A DNA stretch of 50,758 nucleotides from an uncultured Lachnospiraceae bacterium (GTDB lineage Bacteria; Bacillota; Clostridia; Lachnospirales; Lachnospiraceae). Made by a program: the position numbers and the translations under genes. The stretch lies in assembly GCA_902799015.1 (NCBI GenBank), contig CADBZI010000028.1, positions 1 through 50,758 of the forward strand, read 5' to 3'. Under the pieces are notes generated by a model. The model did not search any database, had not been told where the DNA came from, and saw only the letters and a program-made list of their open reading frames with translations. The stretch's first letter is position 1. Every line of letters begins with the position of its first letter. Below, one piece after another: positions 32,102-41,162 of this stretch.

Positions 32102-33261
32102 AGAATCACCTGTCTCTTCCAGACCTTTCCCGTAGGCGGATAGAATCCGCCGAAGCCCAAATCCTCTACTTCCACTTCACAGCGATTCTGGCTGGTAAAA
32201 TAGATTGTCATCCGCAGCCTCGACGCACGGTTTTCACGCTCCGGAAAATGGTCCAGCCGCAGCACATGTCCGACCGTCTCTCCGTCCTCCGAAGGCTTTG
32301 TGAATATGGTTACACTCTTCACGGCGTCAGGAATCATATCGATCTGACAATGTGCCTCATACCAGTTCAGGCCGGCCGGAATCAGAACCTGATACTGCTC
32401 TTTTCCCCGCACTCTGATCCGTATGCCGATCTCTTCACTGATCTGATCCACACCCATGAACAGCAGATCCGGCATCTTCGTGTAACCCAGCCTTGCCATG
32501 ACACAATAGCATGCGCCCTTTGAGAACAGATTCTGTCCCTGGAATGCGTGCCTGCGGAACGTCAGATACTGGAACGATCTCTGTGCCCAGCTTCTGTCAA
32601 AGTAGGTTCCGTAAAGATAGCTTGTGGTGACATTGCGCCGCTCAAACAGCTTTCCAAGCAGCTCATACAGGCGGCGGTCCCGCTCCCTGTCCCAATCCTC
32701 ATCGTTCATGTCTCCCCGGGCCCGCTCGCTGACATCCGCGGAGGCAATCTCGTCGATCGAGACAATACCGGGCTTTACCGTCCGGTCAATGTGCAGAATG
32801 CTTCCGACCATCTGCTGATTTTTGACCCGGAGAAATGCGACGTCGCCGCTCCAGAGTTCTCTCCGCATGCTGATGACATAATAATAGAAGCTCGTTCTCC
32901 AATCCTGCAGAAAGAGATTTCGCCGCTCCGCTCCCAGGCTCTCCAGCGCGGCGATCAGATGGTCGCCAAGGCTCTGTGAAAGGGACGGTACCGTGATGGC
33001 AATGCAAAGCTCCTTCACGGAAATCTCTCCCGGAACGGTCTCGATCATCCTCTGGAGAAACCGTGACAGTGCCTGTGTGCCGAAACGCCCTCCACGCATT
33101 GCTCCTTTCCACGCTTCCGATGGGACACTCATCAAACCGTCTTCCCCCTCCCCGGGCAAAGACAGCGTCTGCGGCTCCGCCAGAGCAGGAGTGTACCAGG
33201 TAATCTGTGCCCCCTCTGCAGACATTTGTATACCGATCAGTGTACGCTTTTCGTCTTCCAT
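32098..33261 (-). CDS. DUF5716-family protein, possibly an actin/Hsp70-like fold
   Basis: The 387-aa protein has no signal or membrane helix. The start (TLIGIQMSAEGAQITWYTP), the segment CIAITVPSLSQSLGDHLIAA...LGAERRNLFLQD and a later FMGVDQISEEIGIRI recall the alternating strands of Hsp70/actin-fold ATPases, but the phosphate-binding glycines are not clear, so activity is doubtful. I assign DUF5716 from memory of the family. It lies 13 bases after DUF5717 and overlaps the TPR-like gene, so the three are likely made as a set. Confidence 0.65.
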   Translation of the reverse strand: MEDEKRTLIGIQMSAEGAQITWYTPALAEPQTLSLPGEGEDGLMSVPSEAWKGAMRGGRFGTQALSRFLQRMIETVPGEISVKELCIAITVPSLSQSLGDHLIAALESLGAERRNLFLQDWRTSFYYYVISMRRELWSGDVAFLRVKNQQMVGSILHIDRTVKPGIVSIDEIASADVSERARGDMNDEDWDRERDRRLYELLGKLFERRNVTTSYLYGTYFDRSWAQRSFQYLTFRRHAFQGQNLFSKGACYCVMARLGYTKMPDLLFMGVDQISEEIGIRIRVRGKEQYQVLIPAGLNWYEAHCQIDMIPDAVKSVTIFTKPSEDGETVGHVLRLDHFPERENRASRLRMTIYFTSQNRCEVEVEDLGFGGFYPPTGKVWKRQVIL

Positions 33262-33274
33262 GATTCCCTTCTCT

Positions 33275-36200
33275 TTACAGCAGTGTAAAAATCTCTTTGG
33301 TCAGACTGTCCAGCTGTCTGTACTCCTTCAGCTCCTCCCGGAAGGTTTCCTCCCTTCCCTCCTTCAGATGCGCCGCCATCTGCGTCAGTCTGCCATAGCG
33401 GCTGTCCTGAAGCTCCTCCGGAATCTTTCCGGCCTTCAAAAAACGATGGGAGCTGACATGCTTGCTGCCGTCCTCCTTTGTCTCCTCCGTGAAGCACTCC
33501 AGCTGTTCTCCCTCAAACAGAATGAATTCCTTTACATGGATTCCTTCAAACACATCCTTCATCGTGATCTCCATAAAGGGTGCATTCTCATAGCGGGTAC
33601 GGTAGAACAGCTTCACCGTACTTTTCGGGCTGGCAACCGCCTCGCAGAATACCCGGTCCTCGCAGCCGAGCTCCTTACGCATCGCGTACGGGAACCTCTG
33701 GAAGAACGCAAACCGGATCCCTCTGCCTGCATACTGCCCCAAAAGGCTGACGGCCGCTTCCTCCTGCTCTTTTGTATAAACCGGAAGCCGGCTCAGGTAC
33801 TGCAGAAGCGCAAGCGCGCAGACATCCGGCAGCTTGCCTCCTTTCTGGTAGTCGGTCAGGCAATCTTCAAATACGGTCTCCAACACGGGGCTTCCTTTTA
33901 CCAGATACTCATAGCATCTCAGGATGACATAAGCCTGGCAGATCCTGCGGCTTCCCAAAGACCTCCGGTAAGACCGGTAGATCTGTTCCGTGTTCTCGCT
34001 TCCCTGACGCATGAACAGGATCAGGCTCAGTATCTTCTTCTCCAGATTGATCGTCTCCAGCCCGTACTCTTTTCCGGCCTGCCAGACATTCTTCATGCTG
34101 TCCACAGGACCCTCATAATACATCAGCAGGTAGATCAGGATATGCTCTTCCACCTTGCCCGCCGCAAACAAAGAGGCTGCACAGCCCAGCAGAGAACGGT
34201 CTTCCTCATATTCCTTCGCGATCACCATCTGCGACAGAATCCGCATCAGCAGATTCAGATCCACATCCTGCATGCCGTATTTCTCAAGGACCGTCCAGGC
34301 ACGCTCGTATCTGCCGTCCTGGGTCAGGAGCGCAAGATACTTTCCGCGGTCGATCCGCGCGTAGGTATCGGCATCGCTTTCCCGCAAAAATACAGACAGC
34401 GTCTCCTCCTGCGGGTTGTCATAATAATAACTCAGCAGCCATTTTTTCAGCTGTTCCCGGTAGTTTTCGGAAAATGCGGCCATACGGGACGCTTCGATAT
34501 AGTACTTCAGCGTCTTGTGGGTAATCGGCTGCTTCACTCTCGGATTCAGTGTGAAGAACATCACCAGAGACGGATCATCCGCGGCCGCCTGCACACACTG
34601 ATTCATCAGCGCGGTATCATCCAGAAGATGCTGTGCCATATACAAAGCCGTGGAGGTATATCTTCTCCCCTGCTCATCCTCCAGAAGAATTCTCGACTGC
34701 TCCGAATAGATCCGCACCTGCGCCATATGATCCGTGATCAGGCACATGCTTTCACGGCTCCTTCGCGTATCCGCCACAATGACTTTCTTCATGTCCGGGC
34801 TCAGGCAGTCTACTTCGAATGTGAACAGCAGGCGAAGCAGCTTCCGCGCCAGCTGCGGCGTTATCATCCTGCGCGTCAGGTACCGGGAGATCAGGACAGA
34901 CAGGTCCTCATTGATATGTCCCATCTGAATCTGGTCTGTGACAAACTTCTCCAGTCCCTGGCGCATGGCGTTAAAGATCTGGGGAATGCTCTCCTCGGAA
35001 TCGGACAGGTACCGGTAGATGCGGGCTTTTTTGCGCCAGTCCATCGTCTCGTTCAGGACAAAATACCGGCGGATCACCTGCGGCATCTGCTCGATCCTGA
35101 CTTCGCTCATGGTCTGCATGTAGTATTCATACAGTCCCGTAATCTTCAGGTCGCGGGCTACGGCAGTCTGATACAGGGGGAAATACTTTTCATCGGTCTT
35201 TTCCCCGGCAATTGCCATCTGTACCTGAACCGCCAGCACATCATCCATCCGTGTTTCCCGGTAGCAGCGGTCCAGCATATGAAATGTCACAGCGTCGTAT
35301 CCGCCTTTGCGCCGGATCAGATTCATACTGTGAAGCACCAGGCGTTCATCAGGGATGTTCTTCTTCACCGCCCAGTTCACAAGCATCCTGACACCCTTCG
35401 TCCACTCGTGAAGAAGGAAGGGATTGCTCCGGACAATCTGCATTCCCTCCAGCAGCAGGATCGGATTGGCCTGAAACTGCTCCACATGACGGATGATCTT
35501 TTCCAGCTTTCCCGCGTCTCCGCCCTGCTCATCCTCGAGAAGGTACAGATTCAGCCACAGAATCAACCAGGAGGAGCGCTTCTGCAGGTGGAGTTCCCGC
35601 ATCTGCTCTCTGACACGCATCCGGTAATCTTCATCTCTGGTAAAGAAGGTGGAGAGATAAAGCCAGACTGCCTGTGCGTTGGCGTCTTCCAGAATTCCGG
35701 GATTCTTCTCAATCCGGTGCAGCTCCCGCTCCGCGGATGCCCTCTTTCCGTCCGCCTGCAGGACAAACACCTGAAGAAGATCCGCAAGAATCTCCTTTCC
35801 GCCCGCTCTCTTATAGCTCTCGATCACCCTGTGGGTACGCTCTGTCCACTCACGCAGATCGATCTTTCCGAGCCGATAGTCCAGATACAGACAGGCTGCT
35901 CTTTTGATCATGACATTCTGCACACGGTGCGCGCGAAGATCCGCCTCCTTCCTGACCTCAACGCACAGCTCAAACGCCAGCGTCTGATAGCAGGTGTGAA
36001 CGGTAATCCTGCCGAAATTCCGTCCGGCATGCAGAAAATTAGAATCGATGATATAACGCAGGGAATACTCCGAACCGATGAAGTCCTCCGTCGTCAGCTG
36101 CTTTTTCTCCACACGAAGAAATCTCGCGTCAGAGCTGACACTGATCTCCATGTAGCCCCAGGTGCTTTTCGTCAGCGTAATCTCTTCCTGAACCGTGCCC

Positions 36201-36808
36201 GAAGGATTCACAATTCTCTGTGTTTCGCGGGAAAGCGCAAGCTCGATGATCTCCTTCTTTCCTTCCGCGATCAGGAACTGTTCCAGTGCATGTTTTGGCT
36301 CCGCTTCCCCCCGCAGAGCCTCCCGGATCGTGAGTGCTTCATAGCTTCCGGACTGGACCAGGGTGCCAAAGCGCTCCGACGCATACACCTCTGCCGCCGT
36401 GCTCAGATCCGTGCGGGCCAGAGCCGCAAGCGCATCCGTATCCATCATCTGCCCCTGCGGCGCGGCTTCCTTCACGTGAAAGCAATAAGGAACGGATACC
36501 TCTCCCAGCTCACTGCAGATGGTAAGAGCCCCCTCTACTTTCCTGCCGGGCGCCAGTCCGGTCAGATCCACCTGATACCGGATCTCGGACTTCGGGCTGT
36601 AAAAATCAGCCGGCTGCGGAAGAACACGGACATTCGAAGAATAAACGAACCCCTTGCACCGCTTCCCTTCCGGATGAGAAACCAGAACGCTTCCCCGAAG
36701 GATCTCTCCTTCCTGCGCGCTGCCCTCAAGTGCAGCCGGTTCCACCCTCAGCCGGGGCGGATCATATTCAAATGATTCATTCAGAAGCTGTTCCAGGCGT
36801 CTACGCAC
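33275..36808 (-). CDS. DUF5717-family large protein, GTG start
   Basis: The 1177-aa protein begins at GTG (36806-36808) with GAGG eight bases upstream. Residues ~15-130 and ~200-290 look like beta-sandwich domains (SSNVRVLPQPADFYSPKSEI, RIVNPSGTVQEEI, HTCYQTLAFELCVEV). From ~300 to ~950 it is helical with repeat-like periodicity, and the C-terminal part (~1050-1120) is again strand-rich. No catalytic motif or membrane helix is seen. I associate it with DUF5717. It starts 24 bases after nrdR stops and leads a cluster of four genes. Confidence 0.65.
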   Translation of the reverse strand: MRRRLEQLLNESFEYDPPRLRVEPAALEGSAQEGEILRGSVLVSHPEGKRCKGFVYSSNVRVLPQPADFYSPKSEIRYQVDLTGLAPGRKVEGALTICSELGEVSVPYCFHVKEAAPQGQMMDTDALAALARTDLSTAAEVYASERFGTLVQSGSYEALTIREALRGEAEPKHALEQFLIAEGKKEIIELALSRETQRIVNPSGTVQEEITLTKSTWGYMEISVSSDARFLRVEKKQLTTEDFIGSEYSLRYIIDSNFLHAGRNFGRITVHTCYQTLAFELCVEVRKEADLRAHRVQNVMIKRAACLYLDYRLGKIDLREWTERTHRVIESYKRAGGKEILADLLQVFVLQADGKRASAERELHRIEKNPGILEDANAQAVWLYLSTFFTRDEDYRMRVREQMRELHLQKRSSWLILWLNLYLLEDEQGGDAGKLEKIIRHVEQFQANPILLLEGMQIVRSNPFLLHEWTKGVRMLVNWAVKKNIPDERLVLHSMNLIRRKGGYDAVTFHMLDRCYRETRMDDVLAVQVQMAIAGEKTDEKYFPLYQTAVARDLKITGLYEYYMQTMSEVRIEQMPQVIRRYFVLNETMDWRKKARIYRYLSDSEESIPQIFNAMRQGLEKFVTDQIQMGHINEDLSVLISRYLTRRMITPQLARKLLRLLFTFEVDCLSPDMKKVIVADTRRSRESMCLITDHMAQVRIYSEQSRILLEDEQGRRYTSTALYMAQHLLDDTALMNQCVQAAADDPSLVMFFTLNPRVKQPITHKTLKYYIEASRMAAFSENYREQLKKWLLSYYYDNPQEETLSVFLRESDADTYARIDRGKYLALLTQDGRYERAWTVLEKYGMQDVDLNLLMRILSQMVIAKEYEEDRSLLGCAASLFAAGKVEEHILIYLLMYYEGPVDSMKNVWQAGKEYGLETINLEKKILSLILFMRQGSENTEQIYRSYRRSLGSRRICQAYVILRCYEYLVKGSPVLETVFEDCLTDYQKGGKLPDVCALALLQYLSRLPVYTKEQEEAAVSLLGQYAGRGIRFAFFQRFPYAMRKELGCEDRVFCEAVASPKSTVKLFYRTRYENAPFMEITMKDVFEGIHVKEFILFEGEQLECFTEETKEDGSKHVSSHRFLKAGKIPEELQDSRYGRLTQMAAHLKEGREETFREELKEYRQLDSLTKEIFTLL

Positions 36809-36832
36809 TTCAAAAACCTCACATCTGCGCTT

Positions 36833-37279
36833 TTACATCAGCTGTTTTAATTCATCCATAAATGTTCCGACATCCTTAAACTCACGATAGACGGAAGCAA
36901 ACCGGACATACGCAACCGGATCCAGATCCTTCAGCTGTGTCATGATCATCTCTCCGATCTCAGAGCTGGACACTTCCGATGCCTTTCGGCTGTAAATATC
37001 CGCTTCCACCCTGTCAATCATGGATTCAATCTGTGTGATGGGAACCGGTCTTTTATAGCAGGCGCGCATCACACCGGATTCGATCTTGCTCCGGTCATAT
37101 TGCTGCCTGGTGCTGTCTTTCTTGATGACAACAAGAGGAATTGCCTCGATCTTTTCATAGGTCGTAAACCGCTTCCCGCACTGGTCGCACTGTCTCCTCC
37201 TCCGGATGGAATTTGTCTCTTCCACCGGTCTGGAATCCGTGACCCGGGTGTCATCGCTCCCGCAATAAGGACATCTCAT
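36833..37279 (-). CDS. nrdR: Transcriptional repressor NrdR
   Basis: The 148-aa protein has a zinc ribbon (Cys3, Cys6, Cys31, Cys34; RCPYCGSDDTRVTDSRP, RRRRQCDQCGKRF) and an ATP-cone domain (~49-139, IKKDSTRQQYDRSKI). NrdR senses dATP/ATP and represses ribonucleotide reductase genes through NrdR boxes. No nrd gene lies in the window. The start follows GGGGAGGAAATATC. Confidence 0.97.
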   Translation of the reverse strand: MRCPYCGSDDTRVTDSRPVEETNSIRRRRQCDQCGKRFTTYEKIEAIPLVVIKKDSTRQQYDRSKIESGVMRACYKRPVPITQIESMIDRVEADIYSRKASEVSSSEIGEMIMTQLKDLDPVAYVRFASVYREFKDVGTFMDELKQLM

Positions 37280-37344
37280 GATATTTCCTCCCCTTTATAG
37301 GACAGCGTCCCTTAACCGCTGCCGGTCTCCTGCTGACAGATTCA

Positions 37345-37363
37345 AAAGCGCCGCCGGCGCTTT
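37345..37363 (-). terminator. Hairpin after the cytidylate-kinase-like gene, weak terminator
   Basis: AAAGCGCC/GGCGCTTT around a GGC loop is followed by TTGAATCT only, so termination would be partial. It lies in the 139-base gap between the kinase-like gene and nrdR, which otherwise holds no gene. Confidence 0.4.
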
Positions 37364-37418
37364 GTCCATACAGTATACCATGAAGCCGGCGTCAAAAGTG
37401 CCTTTGCCCCGCTTCATG

Positions 37419-38087
37419 TCATTTCACCTCTATCATCATATCATACCGGGTTTCCAGGAACAGGTATTTTGCTGCCTGTGTCAGAAGGTCAGCGCTTTTC
37501 CTGGCGCCCAGCTTTCCGGAATCAATCAGAATATGCCGCCCCGTAACCTCATCCTCTGGATGGGAGGAAAACCTTCTTCGATAGGCTTCGCGGGCTCTGT
37601 CTTCGTTCTGAATTAAGGCTCTGGCTTCTGCCTCTCCGGTATGAAGCATCTGCATCGTGTTCCTGATCCGTTCCTGGTCAGAAGCATAGATGAAGATGTG
37701 CAACGCACGTGGATATTCCTCAAAAATCTGATCCGCGCACCGTCCCAGAATAATGCAGGGGCCTTCCCTGACCAGGGAACGGATCACCTCACTCTGACGC
37801 TCAAACTCCAGCTGTGCCTCATCGCGGATCTCCTCCCGCATCTCTCTGCGGAACAGATTCATCAGAAGGCTTCTGGTTCCGCCATCCTGGCGCGGCTTCT
37901 CCTTTGTTCCTTCTTCATTTCTGTCCGCACCGTCAAAGGAAGCCGCTTCCGACTGCAGGCTCTGCACTCTCGCTTCCACCGCGCTGCGGTCATAGACCGG
38001 AATGCCCAGATCCTGGCTCACGAGATTGGCGATCTCGTGCCCTCTGCTCGCAAATCTTCTGGAAATTGTGATGATATAATTCTCCAT
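37419..38087 (-). CDS. Cytidylate kinase-like family protein
   Basis: The 222-aa protein starts at 38087 (MENYIITISRRFASRGHEIA) after GGAGGAGTAT. The ITISR.FASRGHEIA start, then CIILGRCAD (~111-119) and a C-terminal ILIDSGKLG match the cytidylate-kinase-like family common in Clostridia. Compared with Cmk the P-loop is degenerate (SRRFASRGHE), so the substrate is uncertain. It lies just after the MFS gene at the end of the addB-to-MFS run. Confidence 0.85.
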   Translation of the reverse strand: MENYIITISRRFASRGHEIANLVSQDLGIPVYDRSAVEARVQSLQSEAASFDGADRNEEGTKEKPRQDGGTRSLLMNLFRREMREEIRDEAQLEFERQSEVIRSLVREGPCIILGRCADQIFEEYPRALHIFIYASDQERIRNTMQMLHTGEAEARALIQNEDRAREAYRRRFSSHPEDEVTGRHILIDSGKLGARKSADLLTQAAKYLFLETRYDMMIEVK

Positions 38088-38097
38088 ATACTCCTCC

Positions 38098-39315
38098 TCA
38101 TCTTTTTCCCAGACGTACTGAGGCAAATATGAGACAGATCCCCAGACAGCAGGTAAGAGCAAGCATCACGCCGATGCACCTGGCCATGCCGAAGGACTGT
38201 GACATCGTCTGTACGAACGGTGTGATCATGGCATCCGCTCCGAGATAGAAGGCCGGTATCAGACCTGTCATTTTCGTCTGTGCATCATCATCCAGGCGCT
38301 CATCGTCGAGCCGGATCAGAGCCGGATAGATCATTCCGGCGCCGAACCCGGTTCCGATGACAGCCAGGAGCCGGATTCCTTCTGCGTCATGCCCCGTCCA
38401 GATGAATGCCGCGGCAATGAGAAGAGACGCAAATGTCAAAAGCAGTCCCAGCCAGCACACCTGCTTCGCTCTTGCGCGAAGAAAACTGCATGCAATTCGT
38501 CCTGCTGCCATACCACCGCACACATACACAATATTCCGGACCAGGTTCGCGGAAAGAGGGTTCTCCACAGCCTGAACACGATAGGTCAGATGGATCGCAC
38601 AAAGAAGCACAAGCGCGCAGAAAACAGCTGCTGTGTACAAAAGCAGAAGACGCACCAGAAAAGTCTGTTCCAGACGCGCATCTACCTCTCCCTTTTCCCG
38701 GATCAGTTCCTCCCTGCGCTTCTGCCTGTGCATCTCCATCCTGCGCCTTTGTTTTTTCAGGATGTCTGCAACGTCCCGAAGGAGGGTTCTGCGCAGGAAA
38801 AAAACGCTCATGCACAGAACAATCTGCGCGATCGAAAGCCCCTGGCAGGCGGCTCGCCAGCTTCTTCCGGCGGAAAGGATGTATCTGGTAAGGCAGGCGC
38901 CGGCTGCTGCTCCCATGGGACTGAAGGCGAATAGAAGGCTTGCTTTCTGCTGCCACGTTCCCCGGATCAGATAACTGATGAGCGCAAGACACAGTCCCGC
39001 AGAGAAGCCGAGCGCGGTGATCCATACGCAAAGATTCCAGAATTCCCTGGACAAAGAGAATCCGATCAGCGAAAGAGCCTCCAGCGCAATCGCCCCCACG
39101 ATCAGATCTCTCGCCAGAATATATCCTCTGATCCGCTCGGAAAGAATGACGGCTGCGATCGCCCCGGCGCATCCCAGCAATCTCAGAAGCGCAATGTAGG
39201 GAATCTCCACGGTCATGCTCTCCTGGATGGATGCCCAGATCACGCCCAGAATCTGCGCCGGAAGCGCACCCGCAAACAGTGCAAGTGTGACCGCGATGAA
39301 ATAGGTCACTGCCAT
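38098..39315 (-). CDS. MFS-type transporter
   Basis: The 405-aa protein has about 12 predicted helices in two halves joined by a basic, charged cytoplasmic loop (~190-220, KKQRRRMEMHRQKRREELIR). This is the layout of major facilitator transporters, although motif A is not clear. The substrate cannot be read from the sequence. The ATG lies inside the last codons of whiA, a 10-base overlap, so the two are co-translated. Confidence 0.75.
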   Translation of the reverse strand: MAVTYFIAVTLALFAGALPAQILGVIWASIQESMTVEIPYIALLRLLGCAGAIAAVILSERIRGYILARDLIVGAIALEALSLIGFSLSREFWNLCVWITALGFSAGLCLALISYLIRGTWQQKASLLFAFSPMGAAAGACLTRYILSAGRSWRAACQGLSIAQIVLCMSVFFLRRTLLRDVADILKKQRRRMEMHRQKRREELIREKGEVDARLEQTFLVRLLLLYTAAVFCALVLLCAIHLTYRVQAVENPLSANLVRNIVYVCGGMAAGRIACSFLRARAKQVCWLGLLLTFASLLIAAAFIWTGHDAEGIRLLAVIGTGFGAGMIYPALIRLDDERLDDDAQTKMTGLIPAFYLGADAMITPFVQTMSQSFGMARCIGVMLALTCCLGICLIFASVRLGKR

Positions 39316-40268
39316 GCTGCACCTCCTTCTTCCTTCTCACGGAGTCTTTCCGCAATTTCTCCGAGGCGCTGCAGTCTGTGATTGATCCCGCTCTTGCCAA
39401 CCGGAGGATTGGATGCCTGGGCAAGCTCTAGCAGACTTCCGTCCGGATTCTCCGCTCTCAGGCGCGCAGCCTGCGCAAGAGCAGGACTGAGGGAACTGAT
39501 GCCGATGGTTCTTTCGATCAGCCGAATATCCTCCAGCTGTCTCATCGCCGCAATTCCGGTTTTCTTCAGGTTTGCCGCCTCAAAGTTCACCTGCCGGTTG
39601 ATATTCCCTGCAATGTCTCTCAGGATTCGTGCATTTTCCAGCTTCATCAGGCTCTTCGTCGCGCCGATGGCGCCGAGAAAATCGGAGATCTGCTCCCCGT
39701 CCTTCATATATACCACACTGCGGCCTTTGCGCCGGGTACATCTTGCCTGAAAGCCGACCAGGGCAAGCAATCCCTTTACTTCCTCCGACTCCTCTTCCGA
39801 CAGCGGCGCAATCTCCAGATGATAGCTTCTGGAAGGATCGCTGACCGAGCCGGCAGCAAGAAACAGACCGCGCAGAAACGCCTTCCTGCAGCAGGTTTTC
39901 TGCAGCAGGACCTTGGAGACCATGGCCGTTTCCCCTCTCCGAGGGGTCTTCCTGGCCCCCTCCTCCGGAGTAGGCATGACGGGATCGAGCTTGATCGTCT
40001 CCAGAAATGTTCTCACCTGTTCTTTTCCGGAAACCTGCACCGTGATTTCCCGCCCGCTTTCGCTTCTTTCCACATCCGCTGTGAAGGTACGCCTGAGCGC
40101 ATGCTCATAAGCCTTGGCCGCAAATGCATTTTCCGTACGGATCCCCGCGCTGTCCTTCGTCAGGGCCGGACACATGTGGAACAGCGCGGCAATGAGCGCA
40201 ATCCGGCAGTGTCTGGCCGGAGGGGTCAAAAGTGCAAGCTCTTCTTTGACTTCGGATGAAAATGACAT
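39306..40268 (-). CDS. whiA: DNA-binding protein WhiA
   Basis: The 320-aa protein starts at 40268 (MSFSSEVKEELALL) after GGAGGCACG. It has the WhiA layout: an N-terminal domain related to LAGLIDADG homing enzymes (RKAFLRGLFLAAGSVSDP, YHLEI) and a C-terminal helix-turn-helix (LLELAQASNPPVGKSGINHRL). WhiA influences cell division and chromosome segregation in Gram-positive bacteria. It follows rapZ by 11 bases, the conserved order. Confidence 0.96.
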   Translation of the reverse strand: MSFSSEVKEELALLTPPARHCRIALIAALFHMCPALTKDSAGIRTENAFAAKAYEHALRRTFTADVERSESGREITVQVSGKEQVRTFLETIKLDPVMPTPEEGARKTPRRGETAMVSKVLLQKTCCRKAFLRGLFLAAGSVSDPSRSYHLEIAPLSEEESEEVKGLLALVGFQARCTRRKGRSVVYMKDGEQISDFLGAIGATKSLMKLENARILRDIAGNINRQVNFEAANLKKTGIAAMRQLEDIRLIERTIGISSLSPALAQAARLRAENPDGSLLELAQASNPPVGKSGINHRLQRLGEIAERLREKEEGGAAWQ

Positions 40269-40279
40269 CGTGCCTCCAT

Positions 40280-41131
40280 CTATCTGGCAATATCTCTGTG
40301 CAGCACCGAAACAGGCCAGGAGCTGTTCGCGAAGGCATCCGCGAGACGATTCGCCATCGTCACGGAGCGATGTTTGCCTCCTGTGCATCCCACGCAGATC
40401 ATCAGCTGTCTCTTCCCTTCCTGGCTGTATTTCGGAATCAGATACGCAAGAAGATCCATCACTTTCTCCTGAAACACGTCCGCCTCACCGCCCTGGCACA
40501 CATACGCCTGCACTTCCGGGTCATCTCCGGTCTTATGCCGCAATTCATCCACATAGAACGGATTCGGAAGGAAACGGACGTCAAAAACCAGGTCCGCATC
40601 CGAAGGGATTCCGTATTTGTACCCAAAAGAAAGGATTGACAGAAGAAGACTGTTCTCCTTCGCATCTCCCTCAAACAGCCGCTGCAGCTCCCCCCTCAGC
40701 TGTCTGGTCAGAAGGTCGCTGGTATCAAGCACATAATCTGCCGCATCCCTCAGCGGCATCAGATATTGTCTTTCCGTGCTGATCCCGTCCTCGATCCGTC
40801 CGCCTGCCGACAGCGGGTGCAGCCTGCGGGTATACTTGTATCGGCGCACCAGCTGCTCCTGGCTGCAGTCAAGGAAAAGAATCTCATGCGGATAGTCCTT
40901 CATAATCTCCAGGAACCGGTCCACACTTCCCTTGCCCTTATAGAGGCTCCTCACATCCAGGCCGAGGGCGACCTTGCTGTATTCCTGCGCAGGTGCCGCG
41001 GCCAGTTCCGCAAACTTCCCGATCAGCGCAAGAGGAAGATTGTCCACGCAGAAGTACCCCATATCCTCCAGCATCTTCAGAGCCTGTGTCTTTCCCGACC
41101 CGGACATCCCGGTTACCACTACAAATCTCAT
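40280..41131 (-). CDS. rapZ: RNase adapter/nucleotide-binding protein RapZ (YvcJ)
   Basis: The 283-aa protein starts at 41131 (MRFVVVTGMSGSGKT) after GGGGGATGAC. It has a P-loop at 8-15, VDNLP near 40 and the conserved C-terminal CVGCTGGKHRSV. In E. coli RapZ guides RNase E to the small RNA GlmZ and so controls GlmS and amino-sugar supply. In Firmicutes the homologue YvcJ binds and hydrolyses GTP and its targets are less clear. Its place next to murB fits a link with cell-wall precursor supply. Confidence 0.95.
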   Translation of the reverse strand: MRFVVVTGMSGSGKTQALKMLEDMGYFCVDNLPLALIGKFAELAAAPAQEYSKVALGLDVRSLYKGKGSVDRFLEIMKDYPHEILFLDCSQEQLVRRYKYTRRLHPLSAGGRIEDGISTERQYLMPLRDAADYVLDTSDLLTRQLRGELQRLFEGDAKENSLLLSILSFGYKYGIPSDADLVFDVRFLPNPFYVDELRHKTGDDPEVQAYVCQGGEADVFQEKVMDLLAYLIPKYSQEGKRQLMICVGCTGGKHRSVTMANRLADAFANSSWPVSVLHRDIAR

Positions 41132-41162
41132 GTCATCCCCCGCTTCACGCTGCCAGTCTGCA

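Noticed and set aside
32993-36775. A 1260-codon open frame on the plus strand opposite the DUF5717 gene
   Set aside because: It lies wholly antisense to a well-supported gene with a ribosome binding site and tight operon spacing. Its translation is rich in His, Arg, Leu and Gln with no domain pattern, as expected from the complement of GC-biased codons.
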